Shown: in pieces, positions 35,642-45,587 of the stretch
How positions within the stretch are numbered: the stretch's first letter is position 1
Layout: the number at the start of each line of letters is the position of its first letter
Source: Mycobacterium sp.
GTDB taxonomy: Bacteria; Actinomycetota; Actinomycetes; Mycobacteriales; Mycobacteriaceae
Length of the DNA: 64,000 bases
NCBI RefSeq assembly: GCF_029961025.1
Contig: NZ_JASBVP010000007.1
Location: forward strand, 310,001-374,000
Direction of reading: 5' to 3'
Translations under genes and position numbers: made by a program
Notes under the pieces: generated by a model
The model's database searches: none
The model's input: only the letters and a program-made list of their open reading frames with translations
What the model was told of the DNA's origin: nothing

Positions 35642-36010
35642 ATGTCCTGTGAGCACCTGCGGGGCGTGGTGGGAGGCACCCCGCACGTCAATGCCGGCAC
35701 CGCGAGAACGGCCGCGATAACACGGCCGCATTTGAGTTTGGTTGCCGATGCGCCCGAGCTATTTCCGCGGGTGGCGGTAACGGCGGTCACCAGGGAGCAG
35801 TGGCAAGACCGGGCATTGTGTGCGCAAACCGACCCCGAGGCGTTCTTTCCCGAAAAGGGCGGCTCCACCCGCGAGGCCAAAAAGATCTGCCTCGGCTGTG
35901 AGGTCCGCGCCGAGTGTCTGGAGTACGCCCTGGCGCACGACGAGCGTTTCGGCATCTGGGGTGGTCTCTCCGAGCGGGAGCGCCGCCGGCTCAAGCGCGG
36001 CGTCGTCTAG
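35642..36010 (+). CDS. whiB2: Fe-S transcription factor WhiB2
   Basis: A 122-residue Wbl protein (WhiB2/WhmD), required for septation and cell division in mycobacteria. Four cysteines for the [4Fe-4S] cluster occur in RALCAQTD and KICLGCEVRAEC. The turn FGIWGGLSERERRRLKRG, with its basic DNA-binding tail, follows. ATG 35642 has GAGGAG seven bases upstream and gives a longer N-terminus than M. tuberculosis WhiB2, comparable in size to M. smegmatis WhmD. A start closer to the conserved core cannot be ruled out. Confidence 0.94.
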   Translation: MSCEHLRGVVGGTPHVNAGTARTAAITRPHLSLVADAPELFPRVAVTAVTREQWQDRALCAQTDPEAFFPEKGGSTREAKKICLGCEVRAECLEYALAHDERFGIWGGLSERERRRLKRGVV

Positions 36011-36022
36011 CGGCGCGGGCGA

Positions 36023-36523
36023 TCAGCCCCCGTTCTCATCGATCGTCGGGTCGATCACCGACGGCTCGACGTCGAGATAGGTGGCTACCTGAGCCACCAG
36101 GATTTCATGCAGCAATTCACCCAGTTCCACGGTGTCCTTGGCGCGTCGCTCAATCGGCTTGCGGAACAGGACGATTCGCGCCCGCGTAGCGTTGCCGCGG
36201 ACATCGACTCCCGCGGGGATCAACCGGGCCAGCGGGATCGCGCCGTCAGCGAGCACCTCGGGCGGCCACTGCACGCTGTCGGGATCCTTAGGGGCAATCC
36301 GGGGGATCTCGTCGACCGCGATGTCCAGTTCCGACAGCCGCTCATGCCAGCGCTGCTCGATGGGTTCATACGCCTCCAGCACGGCCATGTCGAATCGCTC
36401 GGCCCGGCTGCGCCACCCGGGCACCGTCGGCGGTAGCAGCGGCCCGCGGATATCCCGGCCCCGCCGCAACGCCGATCTGCCCGGCGACCGGGCGCGTCGG
36501 TGGAAGCCCCGCGAATCACCCAT
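36023..36523 (-). CDS. Metallopeptidase-like protein (Zincin_1 family, Rv3259 type), degenerate motif
   Basis: A 166-residue protein of the actinobacterial family annotated as metallopeptidase (Rv3259). The position of the zincin helix is recognisable as LGELLHEILVAQVATYLDVE near residue 135, but the second histidine of HExxH is replaced, so classic zinc coordination is not complete. The N-terminus is Arg-rich (GFHRRARSPGRSALRRGRD). ATG 36523 is used. It is convergent with whiB2 (12 bp) and divergent from the DUF3499 gene. Enzymatic activity is doubtful. Confidence 0.85.
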   Translation of the reverse strand: MGDSRGFHRRARSPGRSALRRGRDIRGPLLPPTVPGWRSRAERFDMAVLEAYEPIEQRWHERLSELDIAVDEIPRIAPKDPDSVQWPPEVLADGAIPLARLIPAGVDVRGNATRARIVLFRKPIERRAKDTVELGELLHEILVAQVATYLDVEPSVIDPTIDENGG

Positions 36524-36612
36524 TGACCGATGGTAACGGTTGCACATCGCGGCCCGGGGCACTGCGCGTGTCCGGCGCTGCCGGGCCGTTTGTTGACGAT
36601 AGCCTCTGGGTC

Positions 36613-37068
36613 GTGACCGTTCCCCGTCGCTGTTGCCGGCCCGGGTGTCCGCATTACGCGGTGGCGACGCTGACGTTCGTCTATTCGGATTCCACCGCGG
36701 TGATCGGTCCGCTTGCCATCGTGCCCGATCCCCATTCTTGGGATTTGTGCGTGGGTCACGCCGGGCGGATCACCGCGCCGCGGGGCTGGGAACTCGTCCG
36801 CCATCCCGGCCCGCTGCCCGCCAATCCCGATGAGGACGACTTGGTTGCGCTCGCCAACGCGGTACGTGAGGGGCGGCAGCGGTTGACGACCGCCCCCTCG
36901 CTTAACGGTGTTCCTCCACAAGCAGCGGATGCCGCCGCCGATTCCGGCCGACCCGTCGGTGGCCACGCCGGCATGGCGGATGCCGGGCGGCACGCCCCGA
37001 CCGGGCGCTCCAGCCGCGCCGGACGCCGGCGGGGCCATCTGCGGGTGCTGCCCGATCCCCCCGACTAG
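36613..37068 (+). CDS. DUF3499 family protein (Rv3258c type)
   Basis: A 151-residue conserved actinobacterial protein of unknown function. The N-terminus RRCCRPGCPHYAVATLTF resembles a zinc-knuckle, with Cys/Cys/Cys and later CVGHAGRIT. A variable Pro/Ala-rich linker leads to a conserved basic end, RRRGHLRVLPDPPD. GTG 36613 (VTVPRRCC) is chosen because it aligns with the M. tuberculosis start. It precedes pmmA by about 100 bp, so cotranscription with mannose genes is possible. Confidence 0.88.
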   Translation: MTVPRRCCRPGCPHYAVATLTFVYSDSTAVIGPLAIVPDPHSWDLCVGHAGRITAPRGWELVRHPGPLPANPDEDDLVALANAVREGRQRLTTAPSLNGVPPQAADAAADSGRPVGGHAGMADAGRHAPTGRSSRAGRRRGHLRVLPDPPD

Positions 37069-37172
37069 CGGCGGCTCGGCGGAAACTCACAGGGGTTCGG
37101 CGCAGCGACGGGCAACCGAATTCGCAACGACTAGGCTTGGGTGCCAAGAGTCCACGTCGTCAGGAGCCCGGT

Positions 37173-38585
37173 ATGTCTCGGCCCGTCGCGGCTGTCAACC
37201 ACGTGATCAAGGCCTATGACGTGCGGGGATTGGTCGGCCAGGAGATCGACGAGTCGCTGGCAGCAGACATCGGCGGCGCGTTCGCCAGGATGGTGCGCGG
37301 GGAGGGTGCGCGCCGGGTGGTGATCGGCCACGATATGCGAGACAGTTCGCCATCGCTGGCCGCCGCCTTTGCCCGCGGGGTTCTCGCTCAGGGCCTGGAT
37401 GTGGTGCGCATCGGCCTGTCCTCCACCGATGAGCTGTATTTCGCCTCGGGGCTGCTGGATTGCCCCGGCGCGATGTTCACCGCCAGCCACAACCCGGCGG
37501 CCTACAACGGCATCAAGATGTGTCGGGCCGGCGCCAAACCGGTGGGTCAAGACAGCGGGCTCGCCGCAATCCGAGACGAGCTGATCGCCGGTGTCCCCGG
37601 CTATGACGGGCCGCCCGGCCAGCTCACCGATCGCGACGTGCTGGGTGACTACGGAGCGTTTTTGCGCTCGCTGGTGGATTTATCGGGGCTGCGTCCGCTG
37701 CGGGTGGCCGTCGACGCCGGCAACGGGATGGCCGGGCACACCGCTCCGGCGGTGTTCGGCGCGATCGATTCGATTACCTTGCTGCCGTTGTACTTCGAAC
37801 TTGATGGCAGGTTTCCCCACCACGAGGCCAACCCGCTCGATCCCGCGAACCTGGTGGATCTGCAGGCCTACGTGCAAGAAAACGGCGCCGATATCGGGCT
37901 GGCCTTCGACGGCGACGCCGACCGGTGCTTCGTGGTCGACGAACGTGGCCGTGCGGTCGCGCCGTCCACGGTGACCGCCCTGGTTGCCGCGCGCGAGCTG
38001 AACCGGGAAGCGGGTGCGACCGTGATTTACAACCTGATCACCTCGCGGGCGGTGCCCGAACTGGTGCTCGAGCGTGGCGGCACGCCGGTGCGTTCCCGTG
38101 TCGGGCACTCCTACATCAAGACCCTGATGGCCGAGACCGGCGCGATTTTCGGTGGCGAGCATTCCGCGCACTACTACTTCCGCGATTTCTGGGGCGCCGA
38201 TTGCGGGATGCTGGCCGCGTTGCATGTGCTGGCCGCCCTCGGCGAGCAGCGGCGGCCGTTATCGGAGCTGACCGCCGACTACCAACGCTATGAGTCCTCC
38301 GGCGAGATCAACTTCACCGTTGCCGACGCGGCGTCGGCGATCGACGCGGTGCTGAGGTCCTTCGGCCCCAGGATCCGCTCCGTCGACCACCTCGACGGGG
38401 TGACCGTGGACTTAGCCGATGGCAGCTGGTTCAACTTGCGCAGCTCCAACACCGAGCCGCTGCTGCGGTTGAATGTCGAGGGGCGCAGCGTCAAGGAGGT
38501 CGAGGCGGTGGTGCAGCAGGTCGCTGGGCAACTGGCTGCAACGGGTGCCGTGCGCGAGCGACCGCGTGAAAAGGCGCGGCGGTGA
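37173..38585 (+). CDS. pmmA: Phosphomannomutase PmmA (ManB)
   Basis: A 470-residue alpha-D-phosphohexomutase converting mannose-6-phosphate to mannose-1-phosphate for GDP-mannose. The phosphoserine loop TASHNPAAYNGIK is near residue 107, the metal loop DGDADR near 247, the sugar-binding loop GGEHSAHYYF near 328 and the phosphate-binding SSNTEPLLRL near 420. ATG 37173 has CAGGAG upstream. It overlaps the following SIS-domain gene (GTGA). With manA downstream and the guanylyltransferase nearby, the window encodes the full route from fructose-6-phosphate to GDP-mannose. Confidence 0.95.
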   Translation: MSRPVAAVNHVIKAYDVRGLVGQEIDESLAADIGGAFARMVRGEGARRVVIGHDMRDSSPSLAAAFARGVLAQGLDVVRIGLSSTDELYFASGLLDCPGAMFTASHNPAAYNGIKMCRAGAKPVGQDSGLAAIRDELIAGVPGYDGPPGQLTDRDVLGDYGAFLRSLVDLSGLRPLRVAVDAGNGMAGHTAPAVFGAIDSITLLPLYFELDGRFPHHEANPLDPANLVDLQAYVQENGADIGLAFDGDADRCFVVDERGRAVAPSTVTALVAARELNREAGATVIYNLITSRAVPELVLERGGTPVRSRVGHSYIKTLMAETGAIFGGEHSAHYYFRDFWGADCGMLAALHVLAALGEQRRPLSELTADYQRYESSGEINFTVADAASAIDAVLRSFGPRIRSVDHLDGVTVDLADGSWFNLRSSNTEPLLRLNVEGRSVKEVEAVVQQVAGQLAATGAVRERPREKARR

Positions 38586-39670
38586 ACGCTATTCCTGCCG
38601 TGATCGACCTCGATGACGCCCCCGGCCTGATGGCCGCCGACCGTGACGGTCTGCTGCGCGCCGCGGCGAGCGCGGGCGCGCAGGTGCGGGCCACCGCCGC
38701 AGCGCTCGACGAGGGCCTTTTGGACTCGGTGCGCGAGCAGGGTCGCCCGCGCACCGTGACCTGGGTGGCCGGCCGGGGCACCGCCGAGACCGCCGGCGCC
38801 ATGCTGGCGGCGGCGTTGGGCGGTCTGGCCGACGAGCCGATCGTTGTCACGGCCCAGCCACCGCGGTGGCTGGGGACGCTCGATGTGCTGATCGTCGCCG
38901 GCGACGACCCGGGCGACCCCACGCTGGTCGGTGCGGCTGCGGCCGGGGTGCGTCGTGGCGCTCGGGTGGTCGTGGTGGCGCCCTACGAAGGTCCGCTGCG
39001 CGACGCCACGGCGGGCCGGGTCGCGGTGCTGTCGCCGCGGCTGCCGGTGCGCGACGAATTCGGGCTCTGTCGATACCTGGCCGCCGGCCTGGCCGCGCTG
39101 GGATGCGTGGACGCCAAGCTTGGCACCGACCTGGCGGTGCTGGCCGACCAGCTGGATGCCGAGGCGTTGCGCAATAGTCCCGGCCGCGAACTGTTCACCA
39201 ACCCGGCAAAGACGCTCGCCGAGCGCATGTCCGGCCGGCGGGTGGCATTGGTCGGCGACTGTGCGGCCACCCTGGTGCTGGCCCGCCACGGGTGCTCGGT
39301 CTTGCTGCGGGTAGCCCATCAGGTGGCCGCCGCGGCCGGGCTGGCGGATGCCGTGGCGGCGCTGCGCTCCCCGGCGGTGTTCGGGCCCACCCCGGTGGAG
39401 GCGCTGTTTCACGACGACCAGATCGACGGTCCGCTGCCCGAGCGGCTGCGGGTGCTGGCCTTGACGTTGCCCGGCGACCGGACGGTGGTGGCCGCGCGAG
39501 TCGCCGGGCTTGACGACGTGGACCTCGTCGGCGCCGAGGATGTACCCGATTCGCCCGATTCGCCCGGCAGTGCGACGCCGCCGGGTGCGCGACGGACCGA
39601 GCAGCAGCTGGCCATTTTGGCGCTTCGGCTGGAAATGGCCGCGGTTTACTTGCGACTGGTGCGGGGATAA
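38582..39670 (+). CDS. SIS-domain protein, phosphoglucose/phosphomannose isomerase-like (Rv3256c type)
   Basis: A 362-residue protein with the two sugar-isomerase folds of the bifunctional PGI/PMI family. The SIS domains cover roughly residues 40-170 and 215-355, but motifs are weakly conserved, as in Rv3256c. Its steady position between pmmA and manA suggests a role in mannose phosphate metabolism, perhaps regulatory. It is translationally coupled to pmmA, and manA starts seven bases after its stop. Confidence 0.85.
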   Translation: MNAIPAVIDLDDAPGLMAADRDGLLRAAASAGAQVRATAAALDEGLLDSVREQGRPRTVTWVAGRGTAETAGAMLAAALGGLADEPIVVTAQPPRWLGTLDVLIVAGDDPGDPTLVGAAAAGVRRGARVVVVAPYEGPLRDATAGRVAVLSPRLPVRDEFGLCRYLAAGLAALGCVDAKLGTDLAVLADQLDAEALRNSPGRELFTNPAKTLAERMSGRRVALVGDCAATLVLARHGCSVLLRVAHQVAAAAGLADAVAALRSPAVFGPTPVEALFHDDQIDGPLPERLRVLALTLPGDRTVVAARVAGLDDVDLVGAEDVPDSPDSPGSATPPGARRTEQQLAILALRLEMAAVYLRLVRG

Positions 39671-39677
39671 CACGATC

Positions 39678-40904
39678 GTGGAACTGCTACGCGGAGCGAT
39701 ACGGACCTACGCTTGGGGCTCGCGGACCGCAATCGCCGAATTCACCGGACGACCGGTGCCGGCCGCTCACCCCGAGGCCGAACTGTGGCTGGGCGCGCAC
39801 CCCGGGGACCCGGCGTGGCTGGAAACCGAGCACGGCGAAACATCGCTGCTAGACGCGCTCACCGCCGATCCAGACGGACAGCTCGGCACGGCGGTGCGGG
39901 CCCGTTTCGGGGAAACGCTGCCGTTCCTGGTCAAGGTGCTCGCGGCCGAGGAGCCGCTGTCGCTGCAGGCCCATCCCAGCGCGGCGCAGGCGCGGGAAGG
40001 CTATCAGCGCGAGGAGCAGCTCGGCATTCCGGTCACCTCGCCGGAGCGAAACTACCGCGACAGGAGCCACAAACCCGAGCTGGCTATCGCGCTGGCGCCT
40101 TTTGAGGTGCTGGCCGGGTTTCGACCGCCGGGGCGCACCGTGCAGCTGCTCCGGGCGTTGGCGGTCTCAGACCTCGACCCGTTCATCGATTTGCTGAGCG
40201 GCCAGTGCGACGCCGACGGCCTGCGAGCACTGTTCACCACGTGGATCACCGCTCCGCAGCCCGACATCGACGTGCTGGTGCCCGCCGTGCTCGACGGCGC
40301 TATCCACTATGTCAGCTCGGGGGCGACGGAGTTCGCTGCGGAAGCCAAGACGGTGCTGGAGCTGGGGGAGCGCTACCCCGGTGATGCCGGTGTGCTGGCG
40401 GCGTTGTTGCTCAACCGGATCAGCCTGGCCCCGGGGGAAGCGATCTTCGTCTCGGCCGGTAATTTGCACACCTATTTGCGCGGGGTAGCGCTAGAGGTGA
40501 TGGCCAACTCCGACAACGTGTTACGCGGCGGGCTTACCCCCAAGCACGTGGATGTGCCCGAGCTGCTGCGGGTGCTGGACTTCACCCCCGCTACCGAGGC
40601 CCAGTTGCGGGTCCCGACACACAAAGACGGACTCGAGCTGGTCTATGACACGCCCGTTGAGGAGTTCGCGGTGTCGCTGTTGAGCCTCGAGGACGGCTAC
40701 CTCGGCCATCAGGTCGACGTACCGTCGGCACACGACGGGCCGCAGATGCTGTTGTGCACCGAGGGGCGCGTGACGGTCTGCGGGAAGTCGGGGATGCTCA
40801 CGCTTCGCCGCGGCATGGCCGCCTGGGTGGCGGCCGACGACGGGCCGATCCGGCTGCTGGCGGGCCGGCCGGCCGCGTTGTTCCGGGTGACCGTGGGCCT
40901 ATGA
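39678..40904 (+). CDS. manA: Mannose-6-phosphate isomerase ManA
   Basis: A 408-residue type I, zinc-dependent isomerase linking fructose-6-phosphate and mannose-6-phosphate. Visible are IRTYAWGSRTAIAEF at the N-terminus, the zinc-site strand LSLQAHPSAAQA near residue 98, HKPELAIAL near 133 and NLHTYLRGVALEVMANSDN near 262. GTG 39678 starts the conserved N-terminus, VELLRGAIRTYAWG. The stop overlaps the next start (ATGA). Confidence 0.95.
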   Translation: MELLRGAIRTYAWGSRTAIAEFTGRPVPAAHPEAELWLGAHPGDPAWLETEHGETSLLDALTADPDGQLGTAVRARFGETLPFLVKVLAAEEPLSLQAHPSAAQAREGYQREEQLGIPVTSPERNYRDRSHKPELAIALAPFEVLAGFRPPGRTVQLLRALAVSDLDPFIDLLSGQCDADGLRALFTTWITAPQPDIDVLVPAVLDGAIHYVSSGATEFAAEAKTVLELGERYPGDAGVLAALLLNRISLAPGEAIFVSAGNLHTYLRGVALEVMANSDNVLRGGLTPKHVDVPELLRVLDFTPATEAQLRVPTHKDGLELVYDTPVEEFAVSLLSLEDGYLGHQVDVPSAHDGPQMLLCTEGRVTVCGKSGMLTLRRGMAAWVAADDGPIRLLAGRPAALFRVTVGL

Positions 40905-41842
40905 GCGGAACGGGGAGCGGTAGGGCGGCCTCCGCTAGCAGGCGGGCCATCATGGCGGCACTGGCGGCCAACGCCGGTATCGCGTGTGCCAAGTTCGCCG
41001 GGTATCTCATCACCGGCAGCTCGTCGATGCTCGCCGAGTCGGTGCACTCGCTGGCCGACACCGCCGATCAGGGCCTGCTGCTGCTGGGCCAGCGGACGGC
41101 GGTCAGGCAAGCCGACAGCCTGCATCCCTTCGGCTACGGGCGCAGTCGCTACTTTTGGTCCTTTATGGTCGCGCTGGTGTTGTTCGCGGTCGGATCGGTG
41201 TTCGCGCTCTACGAGGGCTACCGCAAGATCACCCACCCGGCGTCGCTGAGTTCACCCGTGGTGGGGATCGTGATCTTGGTGGTGGCAATCACGCTGGAAA
41301 GCTACAGCTTTCGCACCGTGATAGCCCAGTCGCGGCCGTTGAAGGGCAACGACGGCTGGTGGCGGTTTATCCGGGGCTCCCGCAATCCCGAGCTGCCGGT
41401 GGTGTTGCTGGAGGACACCGCGGCGCTGATCGGGCTGGCGGTCGCGCTGGCCGGCGTGGGCCTGACGGCGGTCACCGGGGACCCGGTGTGGGACGGCCTC
41501 GGCACGATCGGCATCGGGGGGCTGCTCGGGGTCATCGCGATCATTCTGATGGTCGAGACGCACAGTCTGCTCATCGGCGAGGGCGCCACCGGGGCCGAGG
41601 ACCGGGCCATCCGCGCGGCGCTGGAGCACACCGCGCACGTTGATCGCCTGATCCATCTTCGGACCCAGTACCTGGGCCCCGACGAGATGCTCGTCGGGGC
41701 CAAGATCGCGCTGGCTCCCCAGGTGCAGCTGGCAACCGTGGCGGCCGTTATCGACGCCGCCGAGGCCAATATCCGCGCGGCGATACCGACCGCGCGGGTC
41801 ATCTATATCGAGCCCGACCTGGATCGGTCGGGCACCCGGTAG
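40901..41842 (+). CDS. Cation diffusion facilitator (CDF) family transporter
   Basis: A 313-residue metal/proton antiporter of the CDF family with six predicted membrane segments and a C-terminal cytosolic domain (from about residue 225, RAIRAALEHTAHVDRLI). The TM2 metal motif appears as SVHSLADTADQ (HxxxD) near residue 47. The TM5 site reads LLEDTAALIGL, an Asp/Glu variant seen in ZNT9-like CDFs. The start overlaps the manA stop, so it is expressed with the mannose genes. M. tuberculosis has a different gene here as far as I recall. Confidence 0.88.
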   Translation: MSGTGSGRAASASRRAIMAALAANAGIACAKFAGYLITGSSSMLAESVHSLADTADQGLLLLGQRTAVRQADSLHPFGYGRSRYFWSFMVALVLFAVGSVFALYEGYRKITHPASLSSPVVGIVILVVAITLESYSFRTVIAQSRPLKGNDGWWRFIRGSRNPELPVVLLEDTAALIGLAVALAGVGLTAVTGDPVWDGLGTIGIGGLLGVIAIILMVETHSLLIGEGATGAEDRAIRAALEHTAHVDRLIHLRTQYLGPDEMLVGAKIALAPQVQLATVAAVIDAAEANIRAAIPTARVIYIEPDLDRSGTR

Positions 41843-42315
41843 CGGCCGCGCCGCGTCCGCCCGCGCTTTCCGGGCGCGGCGGTCCGCTCCGTCACCAGCG
41901 TCTGCCCGGACGGCAACATCCTCGGTTCCGTCTCCCCGGGTCAACAACCGCGACACCCGGACAACCCCGGCAACCCAGCGAGCACCCAGGAAACCCGCCA
42001 CCCCACGAGGCAACCGGCAGCTGACACGCACCAAGACCGTGCTCACAGAACCACGGCAAAAATCCAGGCGACCCACGACCGTTCGGGGCCGCCCACCGGG
42101 CGAAACTCAGTTTCACCCAGTGTTGAGGAACGGTGTCGGACAACCCGGGCGGTCGGCCCCGGCCGACGGCACCGGATCGCCGCCGTCCAGAAGGGCGAAG
42201 CGACGCAAAAACTCGCCGCGCAGCTGCGCACCGTAGTCGGTACTGTGCCCACGAAAGGAACAAGAAACGCAAAAGGCAAAAGGAAAGACGGAAGCAAAGC
42301 TGAAAGGAAAGGTGC
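41843..42315 (+). promoter_or_regulatory. Long leader region upstream of amino acid permease, with dyads and purine-rich tract
   Basis: No convincing gene occurs in these 473 bp. Just after the CDF stop a GC hairpin (CCCGCG / CGCGGG-like arms, 41855-41885) could terminate transcription. GAAACT-C-AGTTTC at 42101-42113 is a perfect 6-bp dyad. CGGTCGGCCCCGGCCGACGG at about 42150 can fold into a strong stem. The last 60 bases before the permease ATG are almost purely A/G (AAAGGAACAAGAAACG, AAAAGGCAAAAGGAAAG), unlike anything else in the window. The layout fits a structured 5' leader, but no known riboswitch class was recognised. Confidence 0.45.
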
Positions 42316-43830
42316 ATGACCGGCCGCTGGCGCACGAAGTCGGTCGAGCAGTCGATCGCCGGCACCGACGTACCGGGAACGCGGCTGCGCAAGGAGCTTA
42401 ATTGGCGCGACCTGGTGGTATTCGGGGTCTCCGTGGTGGTCGGGGCCGGTATTTTCACGGTCACCGCGTCCACCGCGGGTGACATCACCGGGCCGGCCAT
42501 CTGGGTCTCTTTCCTGATCGCTGCGGTCACCTGCGGTCTGGCGGCCCTGTGCTACGCCGAATTCGCTTCGACCGTTCCGGTTGCGGGCAGCGCCTATACC
42601 TTTTCGTATGCCACCTTCGGCGAATTTTTCGCCTGGACTATCGGCTGGAACCTGGTGCTCGAGCTGGCGATGGGCGCGGCCGTGGTGGCCAAAGGCTGGT
42701 CGAGCTACCTCGGCACGGTGTTCGCCTTCATCAACGGCACCATCGCTGTCGGCTCGTTGAAGGTCGATTGGGGCGCGCTGCTGATCGTCGCGCTGGTGGC
42801 GGTGTTGCTTTCGCTGGGCACCAAGTTGTCGTCGAAGTTTTCCGCGGCCGTCACCGCGATCAAGGTTTCGGTGGTGGTGCTGGTCGTCATCGCCGGCGCT
42901 TTTTACATCAATCCCGCAAACTTCTCGCCGTTCATCCCGCCGCCCCGGGCCGGCCGCGCCGGAACGGGTGTCGACCAGTCGGTGCTGTCGCTGCTGACCG
43001 GCGCCCATACCAGCCACTACGGTTGGTATGGCGTGCTGGCGGGGGCGTCGATCGTGTTTTTCGCGTTCATCGGGTTTGACATCGTGGCGACCATGGCAGA
43101 GGAAACCAGGTGTCCACAGCGTGACCTGCCGCGGGGAATCCTGGCCACGCTGGCAATCGTCACCGTGCTTTATGTCGCGGTTTCGGTCGTGTTGTCCGGG
43201 ATGGTCCCCTACACCGACCTGCGGACCACCCCGGCCGGCCGGCACGCCAACCTGGCCACCGCGTTCGCCGTTGACGGGGTGTACTGGGCATCGGGCGTGA
43301 TCTCCGTCGGTGCGCTGGCGGGGCTGACAACGGTGGTGATGGTGCTGATTTTGGGGCAGTGCCGGGTGCTGTTGGCAATGTCGCGTGACGGACTGCTGCC
43401 CCGGCCATTGGCCAAAACCGGCCCCCGCGGCACGCCGGTGCGGATCACCGCACTGGTGGCGTTGTCGGTGGCCGCGGCGGCGCTGGTGTTACCGATGGGC
43501 AAGCTGCAGGAAATGGTCAACGTCGGAACGCTGTTCGCGTTTGTGCTGGTGTCCGCGGGGGTGATCGTGTTGCGCCGCACCCGACCGGACGTGCAGCGGG
43601 GTTTCCGGGCCCCCTGGGTGCCGCTGCTGCCGATCGCATCGGTGTGCGCGTGCCTGTGGCTGATGCTCAACCTCACCGTGTTGACCTGGATCCGGTTTGC
43701 CGTCTGGATGGTGGCGGGGACGGTGATCTACCTGGGCTATGGTCGCCGGCACTCGGTGCTGGCCGGCCGCCGGGCGGCACACCCCGCGGCCGAGCGCTCC
43801 GGTGGCTCGGCGCGGCTGCGGGCCGGATGA
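42316..43830 (+). CDS. APC-superfamily cationic amino acid permease
   Basis: A 504-residue transporter of the cationic amino acid (CAT) type with about twelve membrane helices, corresponding to Rv3253c. N-terminal [20 protein letters not shown] contains the GAGIF substrate loop. [21 protein letters not shown] and [14 protein letters not shown] are further family signatures. ATG 42316 follows AAAGGAAAGG. In M. tuberculosis the alkB-rubredoxin genes lie between this gene and sahH; here they are absent and sahH follows after 116 bp. Confidence 0.92.
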   Translation: MTGRWRTKSVEQSIAGTDVPGTRLRKELNWRDLVVFGVSVVVGAGIFTVTASTAGDITGPAIWVSFLIAAVTCGLAALCYAEFASTVPVAGSAYTFSYATFGEFFAWTIGWNLVLELAMGAAVVAKGWSSYLGTVFAFINGTIAVGSLKVDWGALLIVALVAVLLSLGTKLSSKFSAAVTAIKVSVVVLVVIAGAFYINPANFSPFIPPPRAGRAGTGVDQSVLSLLTGAHTSHYGWYGVLAGASIVFFAFIGFDIVATMAEETRCPQRDLPRGILATLAIVTVLYVAVSVVLSGMVPYTDLRTTPAGRHANLATAFAVDGVYWASGVISVGALAGLTTVVMVLILGQCRVLLAMSRDGLLPRPLAKTGPRGTPVRITALVALSVAAAALVLPMGKLQEMVNVGTLFAFVLVSAGVIVLRRTRPDVQRGFRAPWVPLLPIASVCACLWLMLNLTVLTWIRFAVWMVAGTVIYLGYGRRHSVLAGRRAAHPAAERSGGSARLRAG

Positions 43831-43946
43831 CGGAGCCACGGGTAGGGTGCTCAACCGACTCAACCGGCCGGCTTTCCCACCCCCGCTGCGTCGTGGCTAA
43901 CGTGGAGCCCAGCCAAGCAGTTGCACCGACGACGATGGGGTTCAGG

Positions 43947-45425
43947 ATGACGACTACGGAAACGGCACTGACCGCCGATGTTCGCAACGGCATCGAGTTC
44001 AAGGTCGCCGACCTGTCGCTGGCGGACTACGGCCGCCGCGACATTCAGCTCTCCGAACACGAGATGCCGGGGTTGATGTCGCTGCGTCGCGAATACGCCG
44101 GGGTTAAGCCGCTGAAGGGCGCCCGCATCTCCGGCTCGCTGCATATGACCGTGCAGACCGCAGTGCTCATCGAAACCCTCGTCGAGCTGGGTGCCGACGT
44201 CAGGTGGGCGTCGTGCAACATTTTCTCCACCCAGGATCATGCCGCCGCGGCGGTGGTGGTGGGCCCGCACGGCACCCCCGAGGAGCCCCGTGGTGTCAGC
44301 GTGTTCGCGTGGAAGGGTGAGACCCTCGACGAGTACTGGTGGGCTTGCGAGAAGGCGCTGACCTGGCCCGATCCCGACAAGCCGGTCAACATGATCGTCG
44401 ACGACGGCGGGGACGCCACCCTGATGGTGCTGCGCGGCAAGCAGTATGAGAAAGCCGGTGTGGTGCCGTCCGCCGACGAAGACGACCCGGCCGATCTTAA
44501 GGCGCTCCTGAACCGGCTGCGGCAGGGTTTCGAGGCCGACAAGACCAAATGGACCCGGATCGCCGGGTCGGTCAAGGGCGTCAGCGAGGAGACCACCACC
44601 GGTGTGCACCGGTTGTACCAATACGCCGCCGCCGGGGATCTGCCGTTCCCGGCGATCAACGTCAACGACTCGGTGACCAAGTCCAAGTTCGACAACAAAT
44701 ACGGTTGCCGGCATTCGCTGATCGACGGCATCAACCGTGGCACCGACGTGTTAATCGGCGGCAAAAACGTGCTGATCTGCGGTTACGGTGACGTTGGCAA
44801 GGGCTGCGCGGAGTCGATGAAGGGCCAGGGAGCCCGGGTCACCATCACCGAGATCGACCCGATCAACGCGTTGCAGGCGCTGATGGACGGCTATGACGTC
44901 AAGACCGTCGAGGACGTGATCGGCGAGGTCGACATCGTCATCACCGCCACCGGCAACAAGGACGTCATCACGCTCGAGCACATGAAGGCGATGAAAAACC
45001 AGGCGATCCTGGGCAACATCGGGCACTTCGATAACGAGATCCAGATGGCCGCGTTGGAACGCTCCGGTGCGAGCAAACTCAACATCCGGCCCCAGGTCGA
45101 CCTGTGGACCTTTCCCGACACCGGTAAGTCGATCATCGTGCTCTCCGAGGGCCGGCTGCTCAACCTCGGCAACGCCACCGGGCACCCGTCGTTTGTGATG
45201 AGCAACAGCTTCTCCAACCAGGTGATCGCCCAAATCGAACTGTGGACCAAAAACGATAAATACGACAACGAGGTCTACCGGCTGCCCAAGCACCTCGATG
45301 AGAAGGTGGCCCGGGTGCACGTCGAGGCGCTCGGCGGCAAGCTGACCAAGCTCACCAAGGAGCAGGCCGACTACATCGGTGTCGACGTCGACGGCCCCTA
45401 CAAGCCCGACCACTACCGCTACTGA
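43947..45425 (+). CDS. sahH: S-adenosyl-L-homocysteine hydrolase SahH
   Basis: A 492-residue NAD-dependent enzyme splitting S-adenosylhomocysteine to adenosine and homocysteine, which relieves inhibition of methyltransferases. Conserved motifs are [25 protein letters not shown] near residue 90, [14 protein letters not shown] with the catalytic lysine near 243, and the NAD loop [10 protein letters not shown] near 280. It carries the insertion typical of the long plant/bacterial form and ends [12 protein letters not shown] 43947 ([12 protein letters not shown]) is chosen; ATG 43935 is possible. Confidence 0.96.
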   Translation: MTTTETALTADVRNGIEFKVADLSLADYGRRDIQLSEHEMPGLMSLRREYAGVKPLKGARISGSLHMTVQTAVLIETLVELGADVRWASCNIFSTQDHAAAAVVVGPHGTPEEPRGVSVFAWKGETLDEYWWACEKALTWPDPDKPVNMIVDDGGDATLMVLRGKQYEKAGVVPSADEDDPADLKALLNRLRQGFEADKTKWTRIAGSVKGVSEETTTGVHRLYQYAAAGDLPFPAINVNDSVTKSKFDNKYGCRHSLIDGINRGTDVLIGGKNVLICGYGDVGKGCAESMKGQGARVTITEIDPINALQALMDGYDVKTVEDVIGEVDIVITATGNKDVITLEHMKAMKNQAILGNIGHFDNEIQMAALERSGASKLNIRPQVDLWTFPDTGKSIIVLSEGRLLNLGNATGHPSFVMSNSFSNQVIAQIELWTKNDKYDNEVYRLPKHLDEKVARVHVEALGGKLTKLTKEQADYIGVDVDGPYKPDHYRY

Positions 45426-45587
45426 GGGTCTGTTTCGGTCGGCGCGTGGCGACCGGGGCAACGTCGCGGGCGAGATCGCGACCGGCTGCGGTGGCAGTGT
45501 CCCGGTCAGCGAGGACCGCCTGGCGCGCTGCGGCGCACTGCCGCCGAATGTCGGCAGGCGGCCGGGTTTTCTGGGTAGGCTCGCGCC

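Noticed and set aside
38288-39673. 461-codon minus-strand ORF opposite the SIS-domain gene
   Set aside because: Shadow of pmmA and the SIS-domain gene; no motif.
42043-43245. 400-codon minus-strand ORF covering the permease leader
   Set aside because: Most of it is antisense to the permease; the part over the leader lacks a start, ribosome site or any conserved motif, so the leader is left as non-coding.
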